This document shows positions 1 through 5,340 of a stretch of DNA of 5,641 nt, piece by piece. The notes beneath the pieces are model-generated. The model did not search any database. It saw nothing but the letters and a program-made list of their open reading frames with translations, and was not told the DNA's origin. Position numbers and translations under genes: made by a program. Origin of the DNA: Actinomycetota bacterium. Lineage in GTDB: Bacteria > Actinomycetota > Actinomycetes > Actinomycetales > Microbacteriaceae. The stretch covers positions 1 through 5,641 of the forward strand of contig WLNS01000084.1 in NCBI GenBank assembly GCA_009699665.1, given 5' to 3'. The first letter of the stretch is position 1; every line of letters starts with the position of its first letter.

Positions 1-1
1 C

Positions 2-421
2 CCCGACCAAGACGGAAACGACGTCTCGCTTGCCGAATTTGCCGGTAAGAATGTCATCATTTATTTTTATCCCGCGGCCATGACGCCGGGTTGCACCACT
101 CAGGCCTGTGACTTTCGAGATTCGCTCTCGTCACTCCAAGCCGCTGGTTACGTGGTTCTCGGCGTCTCAAAAGACGCCCCGGCCAAACTCAAGAAGTTCC
201 AAGAGGCAGAGTCACTGACCTTCCCGCTGCTCAGCGATCCCGACCTGAGCGTCCACCATGCCTACGCCACCTTTGGCGAAAAAATGATGTACGGCAAAGC
301 CGTTCAGGGTGTGATTCGATCCACCTTTGTGGTGGCGCCGGATGGAACGCTCAGCCATGCCCTCTACAACGTGAAAGCCACGGGTCACGTGGCTTCGCTG
401 CGCACCAAGCTTGGCCTGTAG
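2..421 (+). CDS. bcp: Thioredoxin-dependent thiol peroxidase, Bcp/PrxQ family (5' partial)
   Basis: The protein is a cytoplasmic peroxiredoxin that reduces hydrogen peroxide and organic hydroperoxides at a cysteine thiol, with electrons from thioredoxin. The frame is open from the first full codon at position 2 and gives 139 residues, so roughly 15-20 N-terminal residues lie outside the window (family length is about 150-160). The ATG at position 80 is internal. The peroxidatic motif PAAMTPGCTTQAC carries the active-site cysteine (codon 92-94), with a second cysteine five residues later, as in the atypical two-cysteine Bcp/PrxQ group. The motif is followed by DFRD. The conserved active-site arginine is in GVIRSTFVV, followed by PDG. 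It ends with TAG and converges with the membrane protein gene across 40 bp, so the two are separate transcripts. The family call is firm; the natural substrate is not visible. Confidence 0.93.
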   Translation, partial: PDQDGNDVSLAEFAGKNVIIYFYPAAMTPGCTTQACDFRDSLSSLQAAGYVVLGVSKDAPAKLKKFQEAESLTFPLLSDPDLSVHHAYATFGEKMMYGKAVQGVIRSTFVVAPDGTLSHALYNVKATGHVASLRTKLGL

Positions 422-461
422 CTCCTGCGCAGAACGCCCCGAAGCACGCGGCTGCTCTGAT

Positions 462-896
462 CTAGGTTCGCGGGTCGCGTTTGAGTGCGGCCACAACGCG
501 CGGAGTAAAGAGCAAAAAACCCGCCGCCAGTGCGGGAACGAGAAGAGCGGCGCCCACGAGGGGTGCGGCGTAGAGCCCCTGAAAGGCTCCGGCTGCAATA
601 GCGGTCTGGCACAGCTGCCAGACGAGAACGGCCGCCCGGGTCCACGTCTTGCGGCGTAAGAGTTGCCAGGCAGCCAAGGCGAGCCAGACGGTCGCCAGCA
701 CGCTCAACACAAGAATGAGAACAGCACCGGCAATCGAATCGGGTGTGTCGGTGACAAATCCGATGACGAACCACACCGTCCACACCGCCAACATCAGCAC
801 TTCTGCCCACACGATGACAGCGAGCAACACCAGGGTCCACGGGTTTGCCCGCCGCGGTCGAGAAATGTCGGCGGCACGGCCTCCCGAATCGGTCAC
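462..896 (-). CDS. Conserved four-helix integral membrane protein, function unknown
   Basis: The product is 144 residues from a GTG start at 896. I prefer this start because AAAGGGG lies at 908-902, five bases upstream. The longer frame from ATG 941 would translate through this ribosome binding site and add an odd KDFFLKG segment. A short polar, arginine-containing N-terminus (about 1-17) precedes four hydrophobic segments at roughly 20-48, 56-80, 88-107 and 111-131. A basic loop (RRKTWTR) joins helices 2 and 3, and the tail is basic (ALKRDPRT). No catalytic or metal-binding motif is apparent. The gene is divergent from whiB1 and convergent with bcp. M. tuberculosis has, as I recall, an integral membrane protein of similar size (Rv3217c) near whiB1. 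Orthology is plausible but untested here. The coding call is good; no function can be assigned. Confidence 0.8.
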   Translation of the reverse strand: MTDSGGRAADISRPRRANPWTLVLLAVIVWAEVLMLAVWTVWFVIGFVTDTPDSIAGAVLILVLSVLATVWLALAAWQLLRRKTWTRAAVLVWQLCQTAIAAGAFQGLYAAPLVGAALLVPALAAGFLLFTPRVVAALKRDPRT

Positions 897-901
897 AGCG
901 A

Positions 902-908
902 CCCCTTT
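902..908 (-). promoter_or_regulatory. Ribosome binding site that fixes the membrane protein start
   Basis: On the minus strand AAAGGGG sits five bases before the GTG at 896-894. This is a far better context than that of the in-frame ATG at 941, so it supports the shorter protein. Confidence 0.65.
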
Positions 909-926
909 CAAAAAAAAGTCTTTACA

Positions 927-954
927 TTTAGCCAACCACATGAGAACCTATAAG
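927..954 (+). promoter_or_regulatory. Candidate whiB1 promoter in the divergent intergenic region
   Basis: The 897-1118 region separates the divergent membrane protein gene and whiB1. Its AT-rich part contains TTTAGC (927-932) and TATAAG (949-954) with a 16-bp spacer. If used, transcription would start near 961 and leave a leader of about 158 nt. TATAAG is only a partial match to the actinobacterial TAnnnT -10, and the -35 is poor. On the opposite strand TAGGTT (950-945) could serve as a -10 for the membrane protein gene, so the two promoters may overlap. An 11-bp perfect palindrome, GTGAGCCTCAC (962-972), follows and could be an operator. All of this is motif reading only. Confidence 0.3.
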
Positions 955-1048
955 AGGTCGAGTGAGCCTCACGTAGACGTGGGCGAGCTCGTCGGTTTAT
1001 TTCCGGCGGGTCTCGGGACTGGCACTCGATTCATTTACTGAAGTCCAA

Positions 1049-1085
1049 ACTCTCGCATTCAGGTCTCGTTTTCGAGCCCGAGAGT
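1049..1085 (+). other. Stem-loop in the whiB1 leader
   Basis: ACTCTCG (1049-1055) pairs perfectly with CGAGAGT (1079-1085). Inside it, GG-t-CTCG (1062-1068) pairs with CGAGCC (1073-1078) around a TTTT loop (1069-1072). This gives about 13 base pairs, with a six-base one-sided internal loop (1056-1061) and one bulged T. It ends 33 bases before the whiB1 start codon and 22 before the AAGGAG. There is no run of T after it, so it is not an ordinary terminator. It could affect mRNA stability or translation, or be an inverted repeat bound by a protein. Confidence 0.5.
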
Positions 1086-1107
1086 GCAGAGTCATCATCG
1101 TATAAAA

Positions 1108-1113
1108 AAGGAG
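1108..1113 (+). promoter_or_regulatory. whiB1 ribosome binding site
   Basis: AAGGAG lies five bases before the ATG at 1119 in an A-rich stretch. It is a strong Shine-Dalgarno sequence, in contrast to pdtaS and the hydrolase, which have none that is convincing. It fixes the whiB1 start. Confidence 0.8.
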
Positions 1114-1118
1114 AAACC

Positions 1119-1367
1119 ATGGACTGGCGCGATTCTGCGGCTTGCCTCACGGTCGACCCCGAGCTGTTCTTTCCCGTTGGAAACACCGGCCCCGCCGTCG
1201 ACCAGATCGAAAAGGCTAAGGCCGTGTGTGCCCGTTGCTCAGTAACTGAGCAGTGCTTGCAGTATGCCCTCGAGACCTCGCAAGATTCGGGCGTCTGGGG
1301 CGGACTCAGCGAAGACGAGCGCCGCGCGCTCAAGCGCCGTGCCGCTCGCGCACGCCGCGCAAGCTAG
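1119..1367 (+). CDS. whiB1: WhiB1-type [4Fe-4S] transcription regulator (WblE group)
   Basis: This is an 82-residue Wbl protein that holds an iron-sulfur cluster and works as a transcription factor with the primary sigma factor. In M. tuberculosis, WhiB1 is essential, and its cluster reacts with nitric oxide to change DNA binding. Four cluster cysteines are present at C9, C37, C40 and C46 (C-x27-C-x2-C-x5-C). Residues 13-22 read DPELFFPVGN. The diagnostic GVWGG turn is at 58-62, followed by SEDERRALKRR and an arginine/alanine-rich DNA-binding tail. The opening MDWR, DPELFFPVGN, the QDSGVWGG block and the tail match WhiB1/WblE as I remember it, rather than WhiB2, WhiB3 or WhiB7. Length is normal and all key residues are intact. 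It is probably monocistronic, with a structured leader upstream and a long inverted repeat 14 bases after the stop. NO sensitivity is inferred from the family. Confidence 0.95.
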   Translation: MDWRDSAACLTVDPELFFPVGNTGPAVDQIEKAKAVCARCSVTEQCLQYALETSQDSGVWGGLSEDERRALKRRAARARRAS

Positions 1368-1381
1368 CTTTAGCAAGATCG

Positions 1382-1424
1382 AAGATGGGCCCGGGATTTT
1401 TTTCCTCGGCCCATCTTTATTCTT
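1382..1424. terminator. Probable bidirectional terminator between whiB1 and pdtaS
   Basis: AAGATGGGCC (1382-1391) pairs perfectly with GGCCCATCTT (1408-1417). The stem can extend inward, after one C-C mismatch, by G-T, G-C, G-C and A-T to a T-rich loop. On the plus strand the 3' arm runs into a moderately T-rich TATTCTT. On the minus strand the T-tract is weaker (CGATCTT). It fills the 75-bp gap between the convergent whiB1 and pdtaS stops, so it can serve both transcripts, with better support for whiB1. Confidence 0.75.
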
Positions 1425-1442
1425 AACGAGAAGCGTCTGCCC

Positions 1443-2936
1443 CTAAGCATCAAGGAAGCGCAGGGGAATAACTATCGTGACGCGTGTTCCGCCCTCGGCT
1501 CGCTGCTTCCACGTAATAGATCCGCTCAGTTCGCCCTCAACGAGCGTTCGCACGATCTGGGTGCCCAATCCGTCGACGATGCCATTCTCGCCAATGCCCT
1601 TACCGTTGTCGTCAACCTCCACGCGCAGGGTTTCACTGTCGCGCGAGGCTCGAATGTCTACGGCGCCCTCTCCCGATCCGTCAAATCCGTGTTCCACCGC
1701 GTTGGTCACGATTTCTGTCAGGGCAAGGGCCAGTGGAGTGGCGTACTCGCTGGGCAGAACACCAAAGGTTCCCGTCGCCTGGGGCTTCACGGGGTTATTG
1801 TTCAGCGACGCGACCTCGGCACTCAGCGTCAGCACTCGCTGGAACACCTCATCGAAGTCTACGTTTTGCTTGAGACCCGACGAGAGCGTGTCGTGCACGA
1901 CGGCGATGCTGGCCACGCGGCGCATGGCTTGACCCAGCGCATCGCGCGCTTCTTCAGAGGTCGTTCGCCGGGCCTGAATGCGCAAAAGAGAGGCCACGGT
2001 CTGCAGGTTATTTTTCACCCGATGGTGAATTTCACGAATCGTGGCGTCTTTTGTCATGAGTTCGCGCTCTTGGTGACGCATCTCGGTCACATCGCGACAC
2101 AACACAATCGCGCCGGTGCGTTCGTTGCCGATCTCGAGAGGGATGCTGCGCAGCGAAACGGTGACACCCCGATTTTCTATATCGGCATGCCACGGTGCTC
2201 GACCCGTCACCACCACCGGTAAGGACTCGTCGACATCAAGTTTGCCCGAGAGCACCTGGGTCGCGACCTCGGCCAGAAGCTCACCCTCGAGCTCTTCGCG
2301 ATAACCAATTCGGCTGAAGGCAGAAAGAGCGTTGGGGCTGGCAAAGTTCACGACGCCGTCGACGTCAATGCGCAACAGGCCATCCGAAGCGCGGGGAGCG
2401 CCCCGACGAGGCGCGGGAGCCTGATCAATGTCGGGAAAGTGACCCGTCGACATCATCAGAAAAAGGTCGTCGGCACACTCGTTGAAGGTCTTTTCCTGGC
2501 GTGAGGGCTGACGCATCTGCGAGAGGTTCGTGTGCAGCGAAACCACAGCGATGGGGCCCTGTTGAATTTCGTCAGATCGCTCACGCACGGGGCGCACAAC
2601 GGGCACCGTGCGCACACGTGTGGGCACCTCTTCAAACCACGCGGGAGCCGTCGAGTCGACGATGACACCTGCCTCATAGGCCTCAGTCACCTGTGCGCGC
2701 CACTCGGCTTTGATGACTTGACCCACAAAGTCTCGGTAAAAAAGTGTGGCCACACCCGCGGGCCGCGAGTGAGAGGCGGCCATGAAGCCGCCGTCAACCG
2801 CGGGCACCCACAGAATGGCGTCGGCAAACGATAAATCGGCCAAGAGTTGAAGGTCGCCGAGCAGAAGATGCAGCCAGTCGACGTCGCGTTCGGTTCCCAC
2901 GCCACGGGAAGACATAATTTCGGTGAACGTCGACAT
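1443..2936 (-). CDS. pdtaS: PdtaS-type cytosolic sensor histidine kinase (GAF-PAS-HisKA_2-HATPase)
   Basis: This 497-residue soluble kinase has no transmembrane segment. It autophosphorylates on histidine and, in mycobacteria, passes phosphate to PdtaR, an ANTAR-domain antiterminator. PdtaR is not in this window. Domain order: GAF-like sensor about 20-145, a proline/arginine-rich linker about 172-183, PAS about 185-285, HisKA_2 dimerisation domain about 292-370, and HATPase about 390-495. The H-box EIHHRVKNNLQ places the phosphoacceptor at H305 (H304 adjacent). The N-box has N412 (TEIVTNAVEHGF), the G1 box is VDDNGKGIG (441-449), and the G2 box is GLGTQIV (456-462), so the catalytic core looks complete. 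The N-terminal LLADLSFADA block near residue 32 matches mycobacterial PdtaS as I recall it and supports the ATG at 2936. No good ribosome binding site precedes that ATG, which suggests a leaderless mRNA. It converges on whiB1 and diverges from the hydrolase gene. Confidence 0.93.
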   Translation of the reverse strand: MSTFTEIMSSRGVGTERDVDWLHLLLGDLQLLADLSFADAILWVPAVDGGFMAASHSRPAGVATLFYRDFVGQVIKAEWRAQVTEAYEAGVIVDSTAPAWFEEVPTRVRTVPVVRPVRERSDEIQQGPIAVVSLHTNLSQMRQPSRQEKTFNECADDLFLMMSTGHFPDIDQAPAPRRGAPRASDGLLRIDVDGVVNFASPNALSAFSRIGYREELEGELLAEVATQVLSGKLDVDESLPVVVTGRAPWHADIENRGVTVSLRSIPLEIGNERTGAIVLCRDVTEMRHQERELMTKDATIREIHHRVKNNLQTVASLLRIQARRTTSEEARDALGQAMRRVASIAVVHDTLSSGLKQNVDFDEVFQRVLTLSAEVASLNNNPVKPQATGTFGVLPSEYATPLALALTEIVTNAVEHGFDGSGEGAVDIRASRDSETLRVEVDDNGKGIGENGIVDGLGTQIVRTLVEGELSGSITWKQRAEGGTRVTIVIPLRFLDA

Positions 2937-2938
2937 GT

Positions 2939-2951
2939 CTCTAGCCTAGAG
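2939..2951. promoter_or_regulatory. Perfect 13-bp palindrome containing overlapping divergent -10 boxes
   Basis: CTCTAG-C-CTAGAG occupies the middle of the 24-bp gap between the pdtaS and hydrolase start codons. Read toward pdtaS, TAGGCT (2948-2943) fits a TAnnnT -10 and is followed by exactly six bases before the ATG, the geometry of a leaderless transcript. Read toward the hydrolase, the mirrored TAGCCT (2942-2947) or the adjacent TAGAGT (2947-2952) lies 13 or 8 bases before its ATG. No convincing -35 is seen on either side. The symmetry could also be a repressor or dimer binding site. Confidence 0.5.
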
Positions 2952-2960
2952 TTAGCAATC

Positions 2961-4001
2961 ATGGACAACGATTCACGCGTCTTTCCCAAACCCCGAAGGT
3001 TCATTGCCTTCTGGTGGACCTTGGGCATTATCAGCATCCTCGTGTTGGGAAACATCGTGGCATTTCAAGTCTCTCCCTGGCCCGGTGCCATGATTGTGCG
3101 GCAAGTTTTCACAAGTACCGCCGCCAGCGTGACGAAGATCATGGCGCCTTTCGCGCCCGACAACGTGCACAGCACGTTCGACGTTGACTACAAGCCCGGC
3201 GCTCCCAAGGCACAACTCGATGTCTTCTGGCCGGACGGCACGAGCAAGGCTCTGCCCACCATCGTGTGGACACACGGCGGTGCCTGGATTTCGGGGTCAA
3301 AGTCAAACAACACGGCCTACTACCAACTTCTCGCCTCTCACGGCTACACCGTGGTGGGTCTCAACTATGCCTACGGACCAGAAACGAAATATCCGGGTGC
3401 CGTCTTCGAAATAAACGACGCCCTCGCGTTCTTGGTTGCCCATGCTGCCGAATACAACATCGACCCAAATAACCTCTTCTTGGCGGGCGACTCCGCGGGA
3501 GGGCAACTGACGAGCCAGATCGCGGCACTGACCACCAACCCCGCCTACGCCAACGAGATGAGTTTCACCCCAGCCCTCGCCTCGAATCAGATTCGCGGAC
3601 TCATTCTCAACTGCGGCGTTTACGACCTGAACACCTTCTTCGGTGGCAAGGGAATCGTCGGCTGGGGCGACGGCGTCACGATCTGGGCCTATACGGGTCA
3701 GCAGGTCAGCGAGTCGAACAACGCTATGAAACAGATGTCGACCATTAATTACGTCACGGCAGACTTTCCGCCGAGCTACATCACCGGCGGAAATGCCGAT
3801 CCCCTCACGAAGGGAAACTCCAAGCCGTTCGCCGCCAAACTCGAGTCTTTAGGCGTCGATGTCACGACGCTCTTCTGGCCCGCCGACTACACGCCGCCGC
3901 TGCCTCACGAGTATCAGTTCCGGCTCAACCTCGATGCGGCCCAGACATCGCTCACCCAGTCACTCGCGTTCGTGCAGCAACACACCCTCAGCCCCAAGTA
4001 G
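2961..4001 (+). CDS. Membrane-anchored alpha/beta hydrolase (HSL/BD-FAE-like esterase)
   Basis: The product is 346 residues from ATG 2961. An in-frame ATG at 2847 lies inside pdtaS and would add 38 unlikely residues, so I reject it. The basic N-terminus (K10, R12, R13) and a hydrophobic segment at about 14-36 without a clear cleavage site suggest a signal anchor, with the catalytic domain outside the membrane by the positive-inside rule. The hydrolase domain covers about 80-342. Oxyanion-hole motif HGGAW is at 105-109, nucleophile motif GDSAGG has Ser178, the likely acid is Asp280 (GGNADPL), and the likely base is His316 (LPHEYQF). These fit the hormone-sensitive-lipase-like carboxylesterases, which act on small acyl esters. 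The true substrate (lipid, acetylated sugar or xenobiotic ester) cannot be read from sequence. It is divergent from pdtaS with almost no leader, and its stop is 43 bp from the convergent ATPase gene. Confidence 0.88.
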   Translation: MDNDSRVFPKPRRFIAFWWTLGIISILVLGNIVAFQVSPWPGAMIVRQVFTSTAASVTKIMAPFAPDNVHSTFDVDYKPGAPKAQLDVFWPDGTSKALPTIVWTHGGAWISGSKSNNTAYYQLLASHGYTVVGLNYAYGPETKYPGAVFEINDALAFLVAHAAEYNIDPNNLFLAGDSAGGQLTSQIAALTTNPAYANEMSFTPALASNQIRGLILNCGVYDLNTFFGGKGIVGWGDGVTIWAYTGQQVSESNNAMKQMSTINYVTADFPPSYITGGNADPLTKGNSKPFAAKLESLGVDVTTLFWPADYTPPLPHEYQFRLNLDAAQTSLTQSLAFVQQHTLSPK

Positions 4002-4014
4002 GCAGTGCTCAGGC

Positions 4015-4046
4015 GAGTGCTCCTGTGTGATGGCGCATCAGCACTC
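4015..4046. terminator. Possible hairpin between convergent hydrolase and ATPase genes
   Basis: GAGTGC (4015-4020) pairs with GCACTC (4041-4046), and inside it TGATG (4028-4032) pairs with CATCA (4036-4040) around GCG, leaving a seven-base bulge. The hairpin overlaps the ATPase stop codon at 4045-4047. AGTGCTC also occurs twice in direct orientation (4004-4010 and 4016-4022), and GAGCAC appears inverted at 4054-4059, so alternative pairings exist. No T-run follows on either strand, so a terminator role is weak. Confidence 0.3.
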
Positions 4047-5340
4047 ATGAGTTGAGCACCGTGTGACCGAGCTTCGTGAGCTCCGTGGCGAATCTGCCTC
4101 GGGGTGAATTCCACGGCACCGGTCGGCCTGCTGCCACGGCCGCGTCAACTCCCGACACGTCATCTGGCATGCCAATGATCTCGGAAATTCCCGCGAACCG
4201 ACGAAGGGTCTCGCGCACCGAAGATTCGGGAGCAATGCCGGCGGCTGAATTTCTCAGTCGATTGACGCACGTAACGAGCGGCGTATTCTCAATCACTTCG
4301 CGCAATCGAGGCAGAGCGAGAATGTAGCGCGAGAGAGACAGCGAATCACACCCGGTCACACCAACGACGACATCCGCCATGGCGAGACATGCCAGCGTGG
4401 CACCGTGTCGACGTGGCACAAAAAGATCGCTCGAAATTTCTTCGTCCGACTCTAAACAGAAGGATGCATCGATGAAGATGACGTCGAATGCGGACCGTGC
4501 GAGTTCGACAACGCTGGTTACGTGTCGTGCTGAGAGCTCGGTCCAACGTTCGGATTCGGTGATGCCGGTCAGCACGGCCAGCGACACCTCTCGAGATCGA
4601 CCTGAACGCGCCACGTGGTGAGCGACCCGGTTGAGTTCGGCAAGACTCAGCGCATCGCGGCCCGCCAGGCGACACGCAGAAGCAAGTCCGGGCGCCTCGT
4701 CGAAAAGATTGAGTTGACCGGCAATTGTTCCCCCATAAACGTTTGCATCGATAATGAGCGTTCGCAATCCCTGACTGGTGCCGATGGCTGCGAGGCCAAG
4801 CGCCACCGTCGAAACACCGGGTGAACCCGCCGCACCCCACACCGTGACCACTCGGCCGCGTACATCGGATGTGGGCTCCAGTTGTGCCGCTCGTGCCACG
4901 TGTGCCGTTGGCTCGGCGATCGGTTCTGCCACTGGTTTTGCGACTGGTCCTGCAACAGGCTCTGCTCCAGCGACCTGGATCGCCCACACTCCGGGCGAAG
5001 CAATCGCGAGCATGTTCATGACCTCGTGGTGATTCATGGGCACCGTGAGACGCTCGAAGAGACGAAGCCTGTCCAACGTTCGAGCGTCGTCGTCCTGCGC
5101 CACGATGCCAATAATTCTAATTCCGGCCAAATCGCAGGCTGATAACAGGGGAGCCGTGACGTCGACGCCCCGCACAAGCACGAGGTCAACGATTCGGCGA
5201 CCTGCGCTGTCGGTGAGCGCATCGGGTTCGATGTATTCGAGAGTGTGGAAGGTTCTCTCGCCGGCCCGCCCCGATTCGGCATGCACGGCCTCGAGCACCT
5301 CGTCGCTCGCGAGTGCCACCGCCGTTGTCGCAATTATCAC
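4045..5340 (-). CDS. MinD/CpaE-like P-loop ATPase with receiver-like N-terminus
   Basis: The product is 431 residues. The GTG start at 5340 overlaps the TGA of the upstream SAF gene as GTGA, so translation is probably coupled; there is no clear ribosome binding site. Residues 1-115 look like a degenerate receiver-like alpha/beta domain, as in CpaE. A Pro-Val-Ala-rich linker follows at about 127-146. Residues 160-430 are a SIMIBI-class (ParA/MinD) domain: P-loop GAAGSPGVST at 169-178, IIDANVYGG at 196-204, Walker B-like DVIFIDAS at 286-293, and a C-terminal DDVSGVDAAVAAGRPV block typical of CpaE-like proteins. The P-loop has neither the deviant-Walker lysine (KGGxGK) nor the canonical lysine (V176 replaces it), so nucleotide use may be altered. 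CpaE family members localise or regulate Flp-pilus machines, but no other tad genes are visible. ParA or MinD proper is less likely given the N-terminal domain and SAF partner. Confidence 0.85.
   Translation of the reverse strand: MIIATTAVALASDEVLEAVHAESGRAGERTFHTLEYIEPDALTDSAGRRIVDLVLVRGVDVTAPLLSACDLAGIRIIGIVAQDDDARTLDRLRLFERLTVPMNHHEVMNMLAIASPGVWAIQVAGAEPVAGPVAKPVAEPIAEPTAHVARAAQLEPTSDVRGRVVTVWGAAGSPGVSTVALGLAAIGTSQGLRTLIIDANVYGGTIAGQLNLFDEAPGLASACRLAGRDALSLAELNRVAHHVARSGRSREVSLAVLTGITESERWTELSARHVTSVVELARSAFDVIFIDASFCLESDEEISSDLFVPRRHGATLACLAMADVVVGVTGCDSLSLSRYILALPRLREVIENTPLVTCVNRLRNSAAGIAPESSVRETLRRFAGISEIIGMPDDVSGVDAAVAAGRPVPWNSPRGRFATELTKLGHTVLNS
4910..4969. repeat. Five imperfect 12-bp tandem repeats encoding a Pro-Val-Ala linker
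   Basis: Five consecutive 12-mers begin with GG and share a GGtTCTGCcAct-like pattern (4910-4921, 4922-4933, 4934-4945, 4946-4957, 4958-4969). Read on the minus strand they encode PVA/PIA/PTA units alternating with Glu, Gly or Lys inside the ATPase gene. They form the flexible linker between the receiver-like and ATPase domains. The period is a multiple of three, so copy-number change would keep the frame. Confidence 0.7.

Noticed and set aside
422..461. Terminator between bcp and the membrane protein gene
   Set aside because: Only a four-base AGCA/TGCT pairing is seen and there is no T-run, so it is not supportable.
385..840. 151-codon minus-strand frame overlapping the membrane protein gene
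   Set aside because: It has Arg/Cys-rich composition, no domain and no ribosome binding site, and it overlaps the better supported 462-896 gene and the bcp end.
897..941. N-terminal extension of the membrane protein from ATG 941
   Set aside because: It would place the strong AAAGGGG ribosome binding site inside the coding region; GTG 896 has the right spacing.
962..972. GTGAGCCTCAC as a CRP/Cmr site upstream of whiB1
   Set aside because: M. tuberculosis whiB1 is CRP-regulated, but this 11-bp palindrome lacks the spacing of the TGTGA-N6-TCACA consensus; I kept it only as an unnamed palindrome.
1101..1106. TATAAA just before whiB1 as a -10 box
   Set aside because: Transcription would begin at or within the AAGGAG, removing the ribosome binding site; the A-run is better explained as ribosome-binding context.
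1477..1932. Plus-strand frame of 151 codons antisense to pdtaS
   Set aside because: Its Ser/Arg/Thr-rich sequence mirrors the kinase codons; there is no start context and no recognisable motif.
2847..2960. Upstream ATG for the hydrolase at 2847
   Set aside because: The extra 38 residues are antisense to the conserved N-terminus of pdtaS and would hide the natural signal anchor behind a polar, charged extension.
4346..4987. 213-codon minus-strand frame inside the ATPase gene
   Set aside because: It is out of frame with the clear CpaE-like protein, and its Arg/Cys/Gly-rich composition is typical of a shadow frame in GC-rich coding DNA.
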